Shown in pieces: positions 1 to 9,285 of a DNA stretch of 64,000 nt. The first letter of the stretch is position 1; each line of letters starts with the position of its first letter. The notes beneath the pieces were generated by a model that saw nothing but the letters and a program-made list of their open reading frames with translations, did not search any database and was not told the DNA's origin. Origin of the DNA: an uncultured Aquimarina sp. (GTDB taxonomy: Bacteria > Bacteroidota > Bacteroidia > Flavobacteriales > Flavobacteriaceae); contig CANMLW010000001.1 of the NCBI GenBank assembly GCA_947498705.1, positions 62,001 to 126,000 of the forward strand, read 5' to 3'. The position numbers were made by a program, and so were the translations under genes.

Positions 1-616
1 GCCTAACACTTAGAAAATAACGTCCTAAAAGTCCATTTAATTTTGTTTTAACAAGATTTGAAGATTTTGTATGTACCAATTTTCTGGTGGGAGATAAATA
101 TTGGTAGGCGCTTTCAAAATCATTCTTGCCAATGTAATACTCCCCAAGATTTAACAAAGGCCGTATCATTCTTGAAGTATCATTCAGTTTGAAAGCAAAA
201 TCATACGATTTCTTATAATGTGCAACTCCTTTTATTCTGGTTAACTCGTTTTGAGTATATACTCGAGCCAAATTATTATATAAGTCGGTTTCTAATACTT
301 TACTATTAGAGCTTCTTGCATGAGTTAATGCCCGGCTATAATTACTTCTTGCTTTATTGTTGTCCTCACTAATTTCATAATTTTTGGCTATTATATTATA
401 GATGTGAGCAAGACTTTCATCATCATTATTATATTTTGCATTTTGTAAAGCAGCTTTAGCAATCTCAAGGGATTGCTCGTATTTATATTCTTCCTGAAGT
501 TTTTCGGCTTTTGCAATATAACTTTGAATACTGTCTGAAGCCAAAGATTGGGATTGTAGTATAAATGTACAACCCATTAATGTCACTAAGCAAATATGTC
601 GAAGTAGGCTTATCAA
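1..616 (-). CDS. TPR-repeat protein, 3' part missing (runs off window)
   Basis: The minus strand carries an open frame from about 616 down to base 1, without a stop. Its early residues are hydrophobic and then read LASDSIQSYIAKAEKLQEEY, followed by repeated helical pairs such as YNIIAKNYEI, YNNLARVYT and LLNLGEYYIGKNDFESAYQYL, which is typical tetratricopeptide spacing. Two starts are possible. A TTG at 616-614 would give a signal peptide (ISLLRHICLVTLMG...SLA), while the first ATG is at 577-575. I prefer the TTG because it supplies the full export signal. In Bacteroidetes such secreted TPR proteins often end in a histidine-kinase or LuxR-type DNA-binding domain, but that part lies outside the window, so the function is open. 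Confidence 0.7.
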   Translation of the reverse strand, partial: MISLLRHICLVTLMGCTFILQSQSLASDSIQSYIAKAEKLQEEYKYEQSLEIAKAALQNAKYNNDDESLAHIYNIIAKNYEISEDNNKARSNYSRALTHARSSNSKVLETDLYNNLARVYTQNELTRIKGVAHYKKSYDFAFKLNDTSRMIRPLLNLGEYYIGKNDFESAYQYLSPTRKLVHTKSSNLVKTKLNGLLGRYFLSVR

Positions 617-841
617 TAGTAAGGTTTCTAAAAAGTCTTGTTAAGCGAAAATACAAAAATAGATCGAAGGGAGTGCACTTCACCGTAAAAAAAGTGCTAT
701 TTATCCGTAATTTATGTAGGTTATTAGTATAATTTGTAGGATTTTTGTTAACTTTTGATGTGATTCAAGCTATGATTAGTAAAAACTATTTTGATATAAG
801 GAATTAAAATTATGTAGTAATGAATGTTTATGAAGTAGGTG

Positions 842-849
842 TATATTTG
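842..849 (+). promoter_or_regulatory. Bacteroidetes -7 promoter box (TATATTTG)
   Basis: The sequence matches the Bacteroidetes sigma-A element TAnnTTTG and sits 42 bases before the peroxiredoxin ATG. No TTTG -33 box is seen at the usual 19-base spacing. Confidence 0.45.
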
Positions 850-890
850 TACGATAATTATTAATCATATAAAATTTAAAAAATTAAAGT

Positions 891-1529
891 ATGGCATTTG
901 TAGGTAAAAAATTCCCAAATATTGACGTTGATGCAATGAACGACATGGGGGATACTTTTAAGCTTAACGTTTTGGAAGAGGCTAAAAATAATAATAAAAA
1001 AGTATTGCTTTTTTGGTATCCAAAAGATTTTACATTTGTTTGTCCGACAGAATTACATGCATTTCAAGAAGCATTAAAAGAATTCGAAAAGAGAAATACT
1101 GTTGTAATAGGAGCTTCTTGCGATACTCCAGAAGTGCATTTTGCATGGTTAAATACTTCTAAAGATAACGGAGGTATAGAAGGCGTAACATATCCAATCC
1201 TTGCAGATTCTAATCGTAATCTATCTAGTACATTAGGTATTTTAGATATTACGAATGAATCTTATGACGAAGAAACTGGTGTTGTTACAGTAGAAGGAGA
1301 TAATGTAACTTATCGTGCTACTTATTTGATAGATGAAGAAGGAACTGTTTTTCATGAAGGTGTGAATCATATGCCTGTAGGAAGAAATGTTGCAGAATTT
1401 TTACGTCTGATAGATGCCTATTCTCATGTTCAAAAGAATGGAGAAGTATGCCCTGCAAACTGGGAAGAAGGTAAAGAGGCAATGAATGCTAACAGAGAAG
1501 GAGTTGCATCATACTTAGCAGCTAATTAA
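891..1529 (+). CDS. Typical 2-Cys peroxiredoxin (AhpC/TSA family)
   Basis: This 212-residue peroxiredoxin reduces hydrogen peroxide and organic hydroperoxides in the cytoplasm. The peroxidatic cysteine is C51 in FVCPTELHAF, with the usual preceding FWYPKDFTF strand. The resolving cysteine is C187 in EVCPANW, so it belongs to the dimeric typical 2-Cys class. Length and both motifs are complete. It is followed by its own strong terminator and then by a thioredoxin and DUF6952 pair, which suggests that the neighbouring thioredoxin reduces it. Start choice: the ATG at 891 follows a TAnnTTTG box and begins the conserved N-terminus. Confidence 0.96.
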   Translation: MAFVGKKFPNIDVDAMNDMGDTFKLNVLEEAKNNNKKVLLFWYPKDFTFVCPTELHAFQEALKEFEKRNTVVIGASCDTPEVHFAWLNTSKDNGGIEGVTYPILADSNRNLSSTLGILDITNESYDEETGVVTVEGDNVTYRATYLIDEEGTVFHEGVNHMPVGRNVAEFLRLIDAYSHVQKNGEVCPANWEEGKEAMNANREGVASYLAAN

Positions 1530-1545
1530 TAAAATATTTTGCTCT

Positions 1546-1587
1546 AAAAGTTCTCTAGAGATATGATGTTTCTAGAGAACTTTTTTT
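1546..1587 (+). terminator. Intrinsic terminator after the peroxiredoxin gene
   Basis: A perfect 14-bp stem (1546-1559 pairs with 1571-1584) with an 11-base loop runs into a T tract. It separates the peroxiredoxin gene from the thioredoxin gene downstream. Confidence 0.9.
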
Positions 1588-1606
1588 AACTTAAAACTTA
1601 GCACGT

Positions 1607-1921
1607 ATGTTACAAGAATTAGATACAGATAACCTGTCAGAATTGGTAAATGGTAATGAGACTGTAATTGTACAATATTCTGCTTCCTGGTGTGGGAACT
1701 GTAGAATTATGAAACCAAAATTTAAGAAATTGGCTTCAGAAAATGAACAAGCTGTTTTTGTAATTGTAGATGCAGAAAAGTTTCCAGAATCTAGAAAAAT
1801 GGCCACGGTAGACAATTTGCCTACTTTTGCAACCTTTAAAAAAGGAAACTTTGTGAATCAGGCTCAAACAAATAAATTTGACATTCTTAAAGAATTAGTG
1901 AATGAGGTTACCAATAATTAA
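1607..1921 (+). CDS. Thioredoxin family protein
   Basis: This is a 104-residue single-domain thioredoxin fold. The active site is W28-C29-G30-N31-C32 (SASWCGNCRIMKP) and the cis-proline loop reads DNLPTFATF, so both catalytic elements are present. It lacks a signal peptide and should act in the cytoplasm. The GN between the cysteines differs from the classical CGPC, which usually shifts redox potential and partner choice. The 3' end overlaps the DUF6952 gene by 20 bases. Downstream of a peroxiredoxin and upstream of Tpx, it is a plausible electron donor for one or both peroxidases (inference from context). Confidence 0.92.
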   Translation: MLQELDTDNLSELVNGNETVIVQYSASWCGNCRIMKPKFKKLASENEQAVFVIVDAEKFPESRKMATVDNLPTFATFKKGNFVNQAQTNKFDILKELVNEVTNN

Positions 1922-2159
1922 ACACCTGGTACGTTTTATACAGGAAAATGATGAAGATTTTATTGTAGAAACCATCGAAACTTTAGAATCAATAACAGAG
2001 GTTTCTTCTCTTAAAGATGAAGAATTAGATGTAGTAGGAGAGCTTATTTCTAATATGTATGGAGCTCTAGAGGTAGAAAAAAAGGTAAAAGAAGGCGTGT
2101 CTCAGAAAGAAGCTCTTAATGATTTTATGAAACGAGTACAGGGGGCTATTGATTCTTGA
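1902..2159 (+). CDS. DUF6952 family small protein
   Basis: This 85-residue acidic, helical protein (start MRLPIIKHLVRFIQEN) belongs to a small family of unknown function that I recognise as a regular companion of thioredoxin in Flavobacteriia. It has no cysteines and no membrane segment. The gene begins 20 bases inside the thioredoxin gene, in a different frame, which implies translational coupling. A role in the thioredoxin/peroxiredoxin circuit is inferred from position only. Confidence 0.82.
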   Translation: MRLPIIKHLVRFIQENDEDFIVETIETLESITEVSSLKDEELDVVGELISNMYGALEVEKKVKEGVSQKEALNDFMKRVQGAIDS

Positions 2160-2253
2160 TTATTTTAAAGAAGGTATTTAATTTTGAAAAAATACTTTAG
2201 ATAGTATCATATAATCTTATTAATTTTAGAAACACAAAAACAAATCATTTATT

Positions 2254-2754
2254 ATGGCTTCAATAACTTTAAAAGGAAACGCAATTAATACGATAGGAAG
2301 ATTACCCGAAGTAGGGCAGACTGCTCCCGATTTCGAATTGGTAAAAACAGACTTATCAACGATAAAATTATCAGACTATAAGGGATCAAGAGTTGTGTTA
2401 AACGTTTTCCCATCAATAGATACAGGAATTTGTGCGGCTTCGGTTCGCGAATTTAATAAAGAAGCAGGTAGCTTGTCAAATACCAAGGTACTATGTATTT
2501 CTCATGACTTACCTTTTGCTCAAGATCGTTTTTGCGGTGCAGAGGGAATAGAAAATGTAACCAACCTTTCTGATTATAGAGCAGGTGAGTTTGGTAAAAA
2601 TTATGGATTAGAAATAGCAGACGGGCCTTTACAAGGATTACACTCCAGAGCGGTAATTGTTCTTGATGAGAATGGAACAGTTCAGTATACAGAACAAGTA
2701 CCAGAAATAGTTCAGGAACCAGATTATGCTGCAGCACTTAAAACATTATCTTAG
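2254..2754 (+). CDS. tpx: Thiol peroxidase (atypical 2-Cys peroxiredoxin)
   Basis: This 166-residue lipid-hydroperoxide peroxidase is of the Tpx class. The peroxidatic cysteine is C60 in SIDTGICAASVREFN and the resolving cysteine is C94 in DRFCGAEG, the normal Tpx spacing of about 34 residues. The conserved N-terminal segment GNAINTIGRLPEVGQ is present. Reduction normally needs thioredoxin, encoded just upstream. The dgkA gene follows after only 12 bases, so the two are probably co-transcribed. Confidence 0.95.
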   Translation: MASITLKGNAINTIGRLPEVGQTAPDFELVKTDLSTIKLSDYKGSRVVLNVFPSIDTGICAASVREFNKEAGSLSNTKVLCISHDLPFAQDRFCGAEGIENVTNLSDYRAGEFGKNYGLEIADGPLQGLHSRAVIVLDENGTVQYTEQVPEIVQEPDYAAALKTLS

Positions 2755-2766
2755 TTGTTAGATTAT

Positions 2767-3135
2767 ATGAGTAAAATTTTAAAATTTGTTATAGGTAGAC
2801 TTAGAGGTGTGCGTTATGCGTTTAAAGGTGTTTTGATGCTTTTGAAGACAGAACCAAGCATACAAGTACAAGCAGTAATAGGGATACTTATGACAGGTTT
2901 AGGTTTTTATTTTCATATTACTCCATTAGAATGGATGATGCAAATATTTGCTATTGGTTTGGTAATGAGTATAGAAGGTTTAAATACTACTGCCGAAGCA
3001 ATAGCAGATTTTATTCATCCTGACTTTCATAATAAAATTGGTTTTATAAAAGATATCGCAGCAGGAGCTGTTTTTATAGCATCAATTACTGCCGTCATAA
3101 TCGGGGTGTTAATCTATTTTCCGTATTTGAGATAG
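2767..3135 (+). CDS. dgkA: Diacylglycerol/undecaprenol kinase family (DgkA)
   Basis: This small integral-membrane lipid kinase has 122 residues from the ATG at 2767. It shows three hydrophobic helices and the family signature EGLNTTAEAIADFI followed by HNKIGFIKDIAAGAV, which carries the catalytic Glu and the metal-binding Glu/Asp. Gram-positive and Bacteroidetes members mostly phosphorylate undecaprenol. An in-frame TTG directly after the tpx stop (2755) could add four residues, but the ATG is more likely. It sits 12 bases after tpx. Confidence 0.9.
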   Translation: MSKILKFVIGRLRGVRYAFKGVLMLLKTEPSIQVQAVIGILMTGLGFYFHITPLEWMMQIFAIGLVMSIEGLNTTAEAIADFIHPDFHNKIGFIKDIAAGAVFIASITAVIIGVLIYFPYLR

Positions 3136-3175
3136 AAATTTTTTTAGCTTTTTTACGTTCCAATATAGATATTCG

Positions 3176-3183
3176 TATTTTTG
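3176..3183 (+). promoter_or_regulatory. -7 promoter box (TATTTTTG) of ftsK
   Basis: TAnnTTTG match ending 18 bases before the ftsK ATG, giving a very short leader. The upstream T-run around 3149-3154 is only a weak -33 box. Confidence 0.45.
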
Positions 3184-3201
3184 CGATAATAGATCCGAAA
3201 A

Positions 3202-5661
3202 ATGGCTAAAAGAAAGGTAAGCACCAAAAAGAAGACGGTAAAAAAACCAAAAACTACATTAAAAGAAAAATTTATGCTATCTAGACAACAAAAAGTTGTT
3301 TTAGGTAGCTTCTTATTTTTTTTGGGTATAGGATTGTTTTTTGCTTTTGTTTCATTTTTTTTCAATTGGAGAATTGATCAAAGTGAAATTTCACAGTTCT
3401 ATAATAGAACCTCTGCAACCAAAAATTGGCTTAGCAAATTTGGAGCGGCAGTAAGCCATTTCTTTATCTTTAAAGGATTTGGGATATCAGCATTGGTTAT
3501 TCCTGTATTGACTTCGCTAACAGGAGTGTACATGTTTTTTGATTTAAATAAAAAACGACTTTTAGGATTTTGGTTTTGGGGAATGCTGGTAATGCTTTGG
3601 GTATCTGTAACTCTTGGTTTTGTTGAAAAAGAAGGAGGGTTACTGGCTGGTATTATTGGTTTTGAAACTAATGATTTTTTAAATGATTATATCGGATTTA
3701 TAGGCACCGTTCTTGTACTTGCTTTTTTTGCTATCATATATATAGTAGTTAGACTGAGATATACCCCAGAAAAAATTTCTGAATCATTAAAAAGTCCACA
3801 AAAAGATGTGTCCAGAGGTGATAGATCAAAATCAAACCACCTAAGTAAAGAACAAAAAGAACCAATACAGGAAAAAAATCCTCTTGTAGAAGAAGTAACC
3901 AATGGAGCGGTTATAGATACTACAGATAAGATAATGACCAATAATCATATTGATAAAAAAGAGGTAGAAAAAGAAATTGTATTAACTCCAAAAGTAAATG
4001 ATCTATATAAAGAGGCTATAAAAGATAATGAAGCTGTAGAGAAATTGATTATCAAGTCCCAAGATAACCCAGAGGATATCGCGATGGAGGTCGAAACCAC
4101 CGTCGAAGAAGAGGTGGTAGAAAACCTAAGTGATAAATTGGTAAAGGATTTTGGAGAGTTTGACCCTAAACTAGAATTAGGAAATTATAAATTCCCTTCT
4201 ATCGAATTATTAAAAGATTATTCTTCGAATACTGGTGGGATTACTATAGATCAAGGAGAGTTAGAAGAAAATAAAAATCGTATTGTAGAGACTCTTAAGA
4301 ATTATAAGATTGGTATTGCACAAATCAAAGCTACTGTAGGGCCTACTGTTACTTTATATGAAATTGTACCCGAGGCGGGCGTACGAATTTCAAAGATTAA
4401 AAATTTAGAAGATGATATCGCTTTGTCATTAGCGGCTTTAGGCATTAGAATTATTGCACCAATACCAGGAAAAGGAACGATAGGTATTGAAGTTCCAAAC
4501 AAGAAGGCAACCATAGTGTCAATGCGCTCTGCTATCTCGTCTTCAAAGTTTCAAAAAGCAGAAATGGCACTTCCTCTATCTTTAGGTAAGACTATTTCTA
4601 ATGAAACCTTTGTTGTAGATTTGGCAAAAATGCCACACCTATTAATGGCAGGAGCTACCGGACAAGGAAAATCGGTAGGACTTAATGCCATCTTGACTTC
4701 TTTATTGTATAAAAAGCATCCAGCAGAAGTAAAGTTTGTATTGGTAGATCCCAAAAAAGTAGAACTTACACTTTTTAATAAAATAGAAAGGCATTACCTA
4801 GCAAAATTACCAGATACAGAAGAAGCTATTATAACCGATAATACAAAGGTTATTAATACATTAAACTCCTTATGCATCGAAATGGATACCCGATACGACC
4901 TGCTAAAACAGGCGATGGTAAGAAATATTAAAGAATACAACGAGAAATTTAAAACAAGAAAATTAAATCCCGAAAATGGACATCGATTTTTACCTTATAT
5001 CGTATTGGTAGTTGATGAGTTTGCAGATTTAATTATGACTGCAGGAAAAGAGGTTGAAACACCGATTGCAAGATTGGCTCAATTGGCAAGGGCTATTGGT
5101 ATACATTTAATTATTGCAACCCAAAGACCTTCGGTAAATGTTATAACTGGTATGATCAAAGCTAATTTCCCTGCCAGAATTGCATTTAGAGTGACATCAA
5201 AAATAGATTCTCGTACGATTTTGGATGCTGGCGGCGCTGATCAGCTTATTGGTAGAGGAGATATGTTGTTTACTCAAGGTAATGATGTAGTTAGAATACA
5301 ATGTGCTTTTGTAGATACTCCAGAAGTTGAACGTATCACAGAATATATAGGTAGTCAAAAAGCATATCCAGATGCTCATCTGCTGCCAGAATATGTAGGA
5401 GAAGAAAGTGGCACAAGTCTTGATATAGATAAGAAAGATAGAGATAAATTATTTGCAGAGGCAGCAGAAATAATTGTAACAGCACAACAAGGATCTGCGT
5501 CATTATTGCAAAGAAAGCTTAAATTAGGATACAACCGAGCAGGTAGATTAATAGATCAATTAGAAGCTGCAGGCATTGTTGGTCCTTTCGAGGGCAGTAA
5601 GGCTAGACAAGTTTTGGTTACAGATCTGGTAGCATTGCAACAGCTATTAGACAACGAATAA
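3202..5661 (+). CDS. ftsK: DNA translocase FtsK/SpoIIIE
   Basis: This 819-residue septal DNA pump couples chromosome segregation to division. After a Lys-rich start come four N-terminal membrane segments (about residues 30-190), a charged linker (about 200-310), the alpha/beta motor and a C-terminal winged-helix gamma domain. Walker A is G484-ATGQGKS, Walker B is LVVDEFADL at about 605, and the RA[IL]GIHLIIATQRPS motif follows. The gamma domain (SLLQRKLKLGYNRAGRLIDQLEAAGI) reads KOPS-like sites. It precedes lolA and the lptF-like gene, an envelope-oriented cluster often seen in Flavobacteriia. Confidence 0.97.
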   Translation: MAKRKVSTKKKTVKKPKTTLKEKFMLSRQQKVVLGSFLFFLGIGLFFAFVSFFFNWRIDQSEISQFYNRTSATKNWLSKFGAAVSHFFIFKGFGISALVIPVLTSLTGVYMFFDLNKKRLLGFWFWGMLVMLWVSVTLGFVEKEGGLLAGIIGFETNDFLNDYIGFIGTVLVLAFFAIIYIVVRLRYTPEKISESLKSPQKDVSRGDRSKSNHLSKEQKEPIQEKNPLVEEVTNGAVIDTTDKIMTNNHIDKKEVEKEIVLTPKVNDLYKEAIKDNEAVEKLIIKSQDNPEDIAMEVETTVEEEVVENLSDKLVKDFGEFDPKLELGNYKFPSIELLKDYSSNTGGITIDQGELEENKNRIVETLKNYKIGIAQIKATVGPTVTLYEIVPEAGVRISKIKNLEDDIALSLAALGIRIIAPIPGKGTIGIEVPNKKATIVSMRSAISSSKFQKAEMALPLSLGKTISNETFVVDLAKMPHLLMAGATGQGKSVGLNAILTSLLYKKHPAEVKFVLVDPKKVELTLFNKIERHYLAKLPDTEEAIITDNTKVINTLNSLCIEMDTRYDLLKQAMVRNIKEYNEKFKTRKLNPENGHRFLPYIVLVVDEFADLIMTAGKEVETPIARLAQLARAIGIHLIIATQRPSVNVITGMIKANFPARIAFRVTSKIDSRTILDAGGADQLIGRGDMLFTQGNDVVRIQCAFVDTPEVERITEYIGSQKAYPDAHLLPEYVGEESGTSLDIDKKDRDKLFAEAAEIIVTAQQGSASLLQRKLKLGYNRAGRLIDQLEAAGIVGPFEGSKARQVLVTDLVALQQLLDNE

Positions 5662-5720
5662 GAGTCACTGTGAAATAAAAGATAAAGTATATTTAATAAT
5701 TAACTGAAGAAATAATTAAA

Positions 5721-6356
5721 ATGATTAAAAAAGTAATACTTCTACTATGTGTATTTAGCATATCTTCAATTCATGCACAAAATGCTAAAGAGTTATTAGA
5801 TGAAGTTTCTAAAAAGGTAAAAGATTATAACAATATTGTTATTAATTTTAAATACGCTCTTAACAATCCGACAGAAAATGTTTCTCAGGAAACCAGAGGT
5901 GAAGTGACACTGCAAGGAAATAAATACCTTCTTAGCCTGATGGGTACAGAGCAAATGTACGATGGAAAAAAGTTACACGTGATCATTCCCGAAGATGAAG
6001 AGATCAATGTTTCTACACAAGATGAAGAGGATACTTCTAGTATTACTCCTTCAAAAATGCTGACGTTTTATGAAGATGGATACTCTTATAAGATGGATAT
6101 TGTGCAAAATGTAAACGGAAGAAAAGTACAATATGTAAAATTAATGCCAATTGATTCTAAAAGCGATTTAAAAGAAATATTACTTGGTATTGATAAAGAA
6201 ACAAAGCATATTTACAAAATGATTCAAAAGCAGAATAACGGAACCAATGTGACGATTACGGTAAATAGTTTTAAAACGAATCAACCGATTTCTAAAACCT
6301 TGTTTCTATTCGACGAATCTAAATATGAAAATTATTATATAAACCGCCTGGATTAA
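5721..6356 (+). CDS. LolA-like outer-membrane lipoprotein carrier
   Basis: This 211-residue periplasmic protein has a clear signal peptide (MIKKVILLLCVFSISSIHA, cleavage before QNAKE). The mature part has the LolA beta-sandwich pattern: KDYNNIVINFKY, RGEVTLQGNKYLLSL, QMYDGKKLHVIIPEDEEI, then the strand FYEDGYSYKMDIV. It is predicted to shield lipoproteins, or to act as a related lipid-handling chaperone, in the periplasm. It lies between ftsK and the LptF/LptG-like permease gene and is closed by a strong terminator. Confidence 0.85.
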   Translation: MIKKVILLLCVFSISSIHAQNAKELLDEVSKKVKDYNNIVINFKYALNNPTENVSQETRGEVTLQGNKYLLSLMGTEQMYDGKKLHVIIPEDEEINVSTQDEEDTSSITPSKMLTFYEDGYSYKMDIVQNVNGRKVQYVKLMPIDSKSDLKEILLGIDKETKHIYKMIQKQNNGTNVTITVNSFKTNQPISKTLFLFDESKYENYYINRLD

Positions 6357-6381
6357 AACGTAAGCGGTTATTTAATAGATT

Positions 6382-6424
6382 TCAAAGAACGAATGTGTTT
6401 ACACATACGTTCTTTGATTTTTTT
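6382..6424 (+). terminator. Intrinsic terminator after lolA-like gene
   Basis: A stem of about 17 bp (6382-6398 with 6401-6417) with a single internal mismatch and a tight loop is followed by eight T residues. Confidence 0.88.
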
Positions 6425-6459
6425 GGTAGATACCTTGACGATTTGAAAAAACAAAACGT

Positions 6460-7902
6460 GTGAAAATTCTTGACAAATACATAGTTACTACTTTTCTGAA
6501 GACTTTTTTTCCGCTCTTTATCATTATCATGTTTATTCTTTTATTGCAAACCATTTGGTTGTTTATATCAGAATTAGCGGGAAAAGACCTTGATCTTTCG
6601 GTAATAATGAAGTTTTTGGTATATGCAATGCCAAGGCTTTTTCCTATGGTACTGCCACTTACCATATTGCTAAGTTCGATTATGATTTTTGGTAGTTTTG
6701 CAGAAAACTATGAATTTGCAGCGATGAAATCTTCTGGTATATCATTGCAAAGGGCCATGAGAACATTGTCAATCTTTGTCTTCTTTCTTGGGATAGGTGC
6801 TTTTATATTTGCAAATACCATTATGCCAATGGCAGAAAAAAGATTTATCAATCTTAGAAAGAATATTGTAAAAGTTAAACCGGCTTTGGTAATTACAGCA
6901 AATCAATTTAATGATTTGGGTGATATTAATATTAAGGTTTCAGAAAAATACGGAGATAATGATCGGTACCTTAGAGATGTTATCATACATAAAAAAGCAA
7001 CTCGTCCTGGTAATTTTACAGTAATAAAAGCAGTAAGTGGAGAACTAAAGGGTAATAAAGATTCTGATTTGGTTACGCTAATACTTAATGATGGTAACCA
7101 CTATGAAGAAGTTCAACAAACCTCTTATAAGAAAAGAAAGAAACTGCCATTTACAAAGACTTACTTTAAAAAGTATATTCTTAACATTGATTTATCAGAG
7201 TTAGGAGATGTTGATATTGATGCTCAACAGCATAGTAAAGGTTATAATATGTTGGATGTAAATGAGCTACAAGCAGAGATAGATACAATATCAGGTAGCA
7301 TCAATAATGATTTGGAGAGAATGCAAAATCAGTTAACTGCAAGGATAGGATTCGATGGATTAAATAAAAACATAAAAATCGATTCACTAAAAACAACGAC
7401 GAACGATACCTTGCAAATCAATGACTATTTTGATACCAAACAAAAAGTTAAAATATATCAAATGGCGACGAATAATGTCGAGGCGATTGCAAAAAATATG
7501 GAATCTACGAAGAGTACTCGATTAAGAAAGAAAAGAGGGTTAAATAAGTATGAGTTGTCATTGCATAATAAATATGTGTTAGGGATCTCCTGTATTATAT
7601 TGTTTTTTGTAGGAGCACCATTAGGAGCTATTATTCGAAAAGGAGGGTTAGGGCTGCCTATGGTAATAGGTGTTGGCTTATTTCTTACGTATCATTTTGT
7701 GGGTATTTTTGCTAAAAATAGCGCAGAAGAGAATGGGATTCCTGTGTTTTTAGGTTCTTGGATATCAACAATAATTATATTCCCTTTAAGTATCTTTTTA
7801 ACGTATAGAGCAGCCACCGACCAAAGCGTATTCAATATGGATATTATCGTTCAGCCCATAAAGAATTTCTTTACAAAACGATCTTCTAAATCCGAAAAAT
7901 AG
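6460..7902 (+). CDS. LptF/LptG family permease
   Basis: This 480-residue inner-membrane permease of the YjgP/YjgQ (LptF/LptG) family would extract lipopolysaccharide for transport by the Lpt machine. Three helices come first (about residues 10-125: FPLFIIIMFILLLQTIWLF, LFPMVLPLTILLSSIMIFG), followed by a periplasmic beta-jellyroll-like region and three C-terminal helices (ISCIILFFVGAPLGAII, IGVGLFLTYHFVGI, STIIIFPLSIFL). The start is the GTG at 6460 (MKILDKYIVTTFLKTF), which matches the family N-terminus; no ATG fits. The ribB gene follows after 48 bases. Confidence 0.93.
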   Translation: MKILDKYIVTTFLKTFFPLFIIIMFILLLQTIWLFISELAGKDLDLSVIMKFLVYAMPRLFPMVLPLTILLSSIMIFGSFAENYEFAAMKSSGISLQRAMRTLSIFVFFLGIGAFIFANTIMPMAEKRFINLRKNIVKVKPALVITANQFNDLGDINIKVSEKYGDNDRYLRDVIIHKKATRPGNFTVIKAVSGELKGNKDSDLVTLILNDGNHYEEVQQTSYKKRKKLPFTKTYFKKYILNIDLSELGDVDIDAQQHSKGYNMLDVNELQAEIDTISGSINNDLERMQNQLTARIGFDGLNKNIKIDSLKTTTNDTLQINDYFDTKQKVKIYQMATNNVEAIAKNMESTKSTRLRKKRGLNKYELSLHNKYVLGISCIILFFVGAPLGAIIRKGGLGLPMVIGVGLFLTYHFVGIFAKNSAEENGIPVFLGSWISTIIIFPLSIFLTYRAATDQSVFNMDIIVQPIKNFFTKRSSKSEK

Positions 7903-7915
7903 ATTTCTTTTTAGA

Positions 7916-7923
7916 TATCTTTG
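7916..7923 (+). promoter_or_regulatory. -7 promoter box (TATCTTTG) of ribB
   Basis: TAnnTTTG match 28 bases before the ribB ATG. No good -33 TTTG at the standard spacing. Confidence 0.45.
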
Positions 7924-7950
7924 CAGAGTTAATATTATTATAAGTAGACT

Positions 7951-9105
7951 ATGTCACAAAGTACCGAAATCAAAAATAAAGTTAAATTGAATACAATTCA
8001 GGAAGCCATTGACGATATTCGACAAGGTAAGGTAGTTATTGTGGTAGATGATGAAGATCGTGAGAATGAGGGCGATTTTATAGCAGCAGCAGATAAGGTA
8101 ACACCAGAGATGATTAACTTTATGGCTACGCATGGTAGAGGATTGATTTGTGCACCTCTTACAGAAGATCGCTGTAAAGAATTGAGTCTTGAAATGATGG
8201 TTCAGAATAATACTGTACTACATGAAACACAATTTACAGTATCAGTAGATTTAATTGGTAATGGTTGTACAACAGGGATTTCTGTTCATGATAGATCAAA
8301 GACTATAAAAGCGTTGGTAGATGAGGATACCAAACCACATGATTTAGGAAGACCCGGACATATTTTTCCATTACGAGCAAAAAATGGAGGAGTATTAAGA
8401 CGTACAGGACATACAGAAGCTGCAGTAGATTTGGCAAGATTGGCTGGTTTGAAACCTGCAGGGATACTTGTAGAGATTTTGAATGAAGATGGAACTATGG
8501 CAAGGTTACCACAATTAGTAGAAGTGGCGAGTAAATTTGATCTGAAACTAATTTCTATAGAAGATTTGGTAGCCTATAGAATGCAGCACGATTCTTTGAT
8601 AGAAAAGAAAGAAGATTTTGATATTGTCACACGTTTTGGTAAGTATAGACTTCGAGCTTATCAACAAACTACCAATAATCAAGTACATATTGCATTGACT
8701 TTGGGCAACTGGAGCGAAGATGAACCGGTACTTACTAGAATTAACTCTACTTTGTTTAACAATGATATTCTTGGTACATTAACCAATAATGCAGATAAAC
8801 GATTAGATGCAATGTTTAAACGAGTTAATACCGAAGGTAAAGGCGCTATTCTTTTTGTTAACCAAGAAAGACAATCACTTAATGTGCTAAGAAGATTAAG
8901 TGAGCTTAAGGAGATTCAAAATGGAAATGAGGTGGTGAGAGCCCCAAAAATAAAGATGGATGCCAAAGACTTTGGTATCGGAGCTCAAATTTTACATGAT
9001 ATCAATATCCATAAACTAAGATTGGTGTCTAATAATACTGTCCAACAAAAACGTGTTGGAATGATAGGGTATGGTTTAGAAATTGTAGAATATGTAAATT
9101 ATTAA
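7951..9105 (+). CDS. ribB: 3,4-dihydroxy-2-butanone-4-phosphate synthase with degenerate GTP cyclohydrolase II half
   Basis: The first ~210 residues are a complete RibB, with the catalytic acidic loop [11 protein letters not shown], then [19 protein letters not shown] and [11 protein letters not shown]. This enzyme makes the four-carbon unit of riboflavin from ribulose 5-phosphate. The rest (about 215-384) aligns in layout with GTP cyclohydrolase II (RibA): it keeps [21 protein letters not shown] and [10 protein letters not shown]. It has lost the three zinc cysteines of the SECLTGDVFGSLRCDC region (here [18 protein letters not shown]) and the GRGIGL loop. It should therefore provide RibB activity only, and a separate RibA would be needed. 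Two hairpin terminators follow. Confidence 0.92.
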   Translation: MSQSTEIKNKVKLNTIQEAIDDIRQGKVVIVVDDEDRENEGDFIAAADKVTPEMINFMATHGRGLICAPLTEDRCKELSLEMMVQNNTVLHETQFTVSVDLIGNGCTTGISVHDRSKTIKALVDEDTKPHDLGRPGHIFPLRAKNGGVLRRTGHTEAAVDLARLAGLKPAGILVEILNEDGTMARLPQLVEVASKFDLKLISIEDLVAYRMQHDSLIEKKEDFDIVTRFGKYRLRAYQQTTNNQVHIALTLGNWSEDEPVLTRINSTLFNNDILGTLTNNADKRLDAMFKRVNTEGKGAILFVNQERQSLNVLRRLSELKEIQNGNEVVRAPKIKMDAKDFGIGAQILHDINIHKLRLVSNNTVQQKRVGMIGYGLEIVEYVNY

Positions 9106-9110
9106 TGAAA

Positions 9111-9150
9111 TTTTATTGAAGCCTAAATTAAATAGGTTTCAATAAAAATA
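9111..9150 (+). terminator. Intrinsic terminator of ribB
   Basis: A 15-bp stem (9111-9125 with 9133-9147, one G-T wobble) with a 7-base AT loop begins five bases after the ribB stop and is followed by A/T-rich sequence. Confidence 0.75.
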
Positions 9151-9163
9151 TAATTGTAAACTT

Positions 9164-9213
9164 AAAATCCCGAGATATACTGAAAAGAAGTTCAGTATAT
9201 CTCGGGATTTTTA
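9164..9213. terminator. Bidirectional terminator between convergent genes
   Basis: A perfect 20-bp stem (9165-9184 with 9191-9210) with a 6-base loop is flanked by A and T runs. It lies between ribB (plus) and the aminotransferase gene (minus) and can serve both strands. Confidence 0.88.
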
Positions 9214-9285
9214 TTTTGATATCTTATTACGATTGACCTTTTCTAAGGTTAATACATTGAAGAGACTTGTCTCTACAGGTATGTT

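Noticed and set aside
483..683. 66-codon minus-strand frame
   Set aside because: Out of frame with the continuous TPR-coding frame over the same bases and without recognisable content.
9111..9213. Riboswitch after ribB
   Set aside because: The structures are simple hairpins downstream of the gene between convergent genes, without FMN-riboswitch features; terminators explain them.
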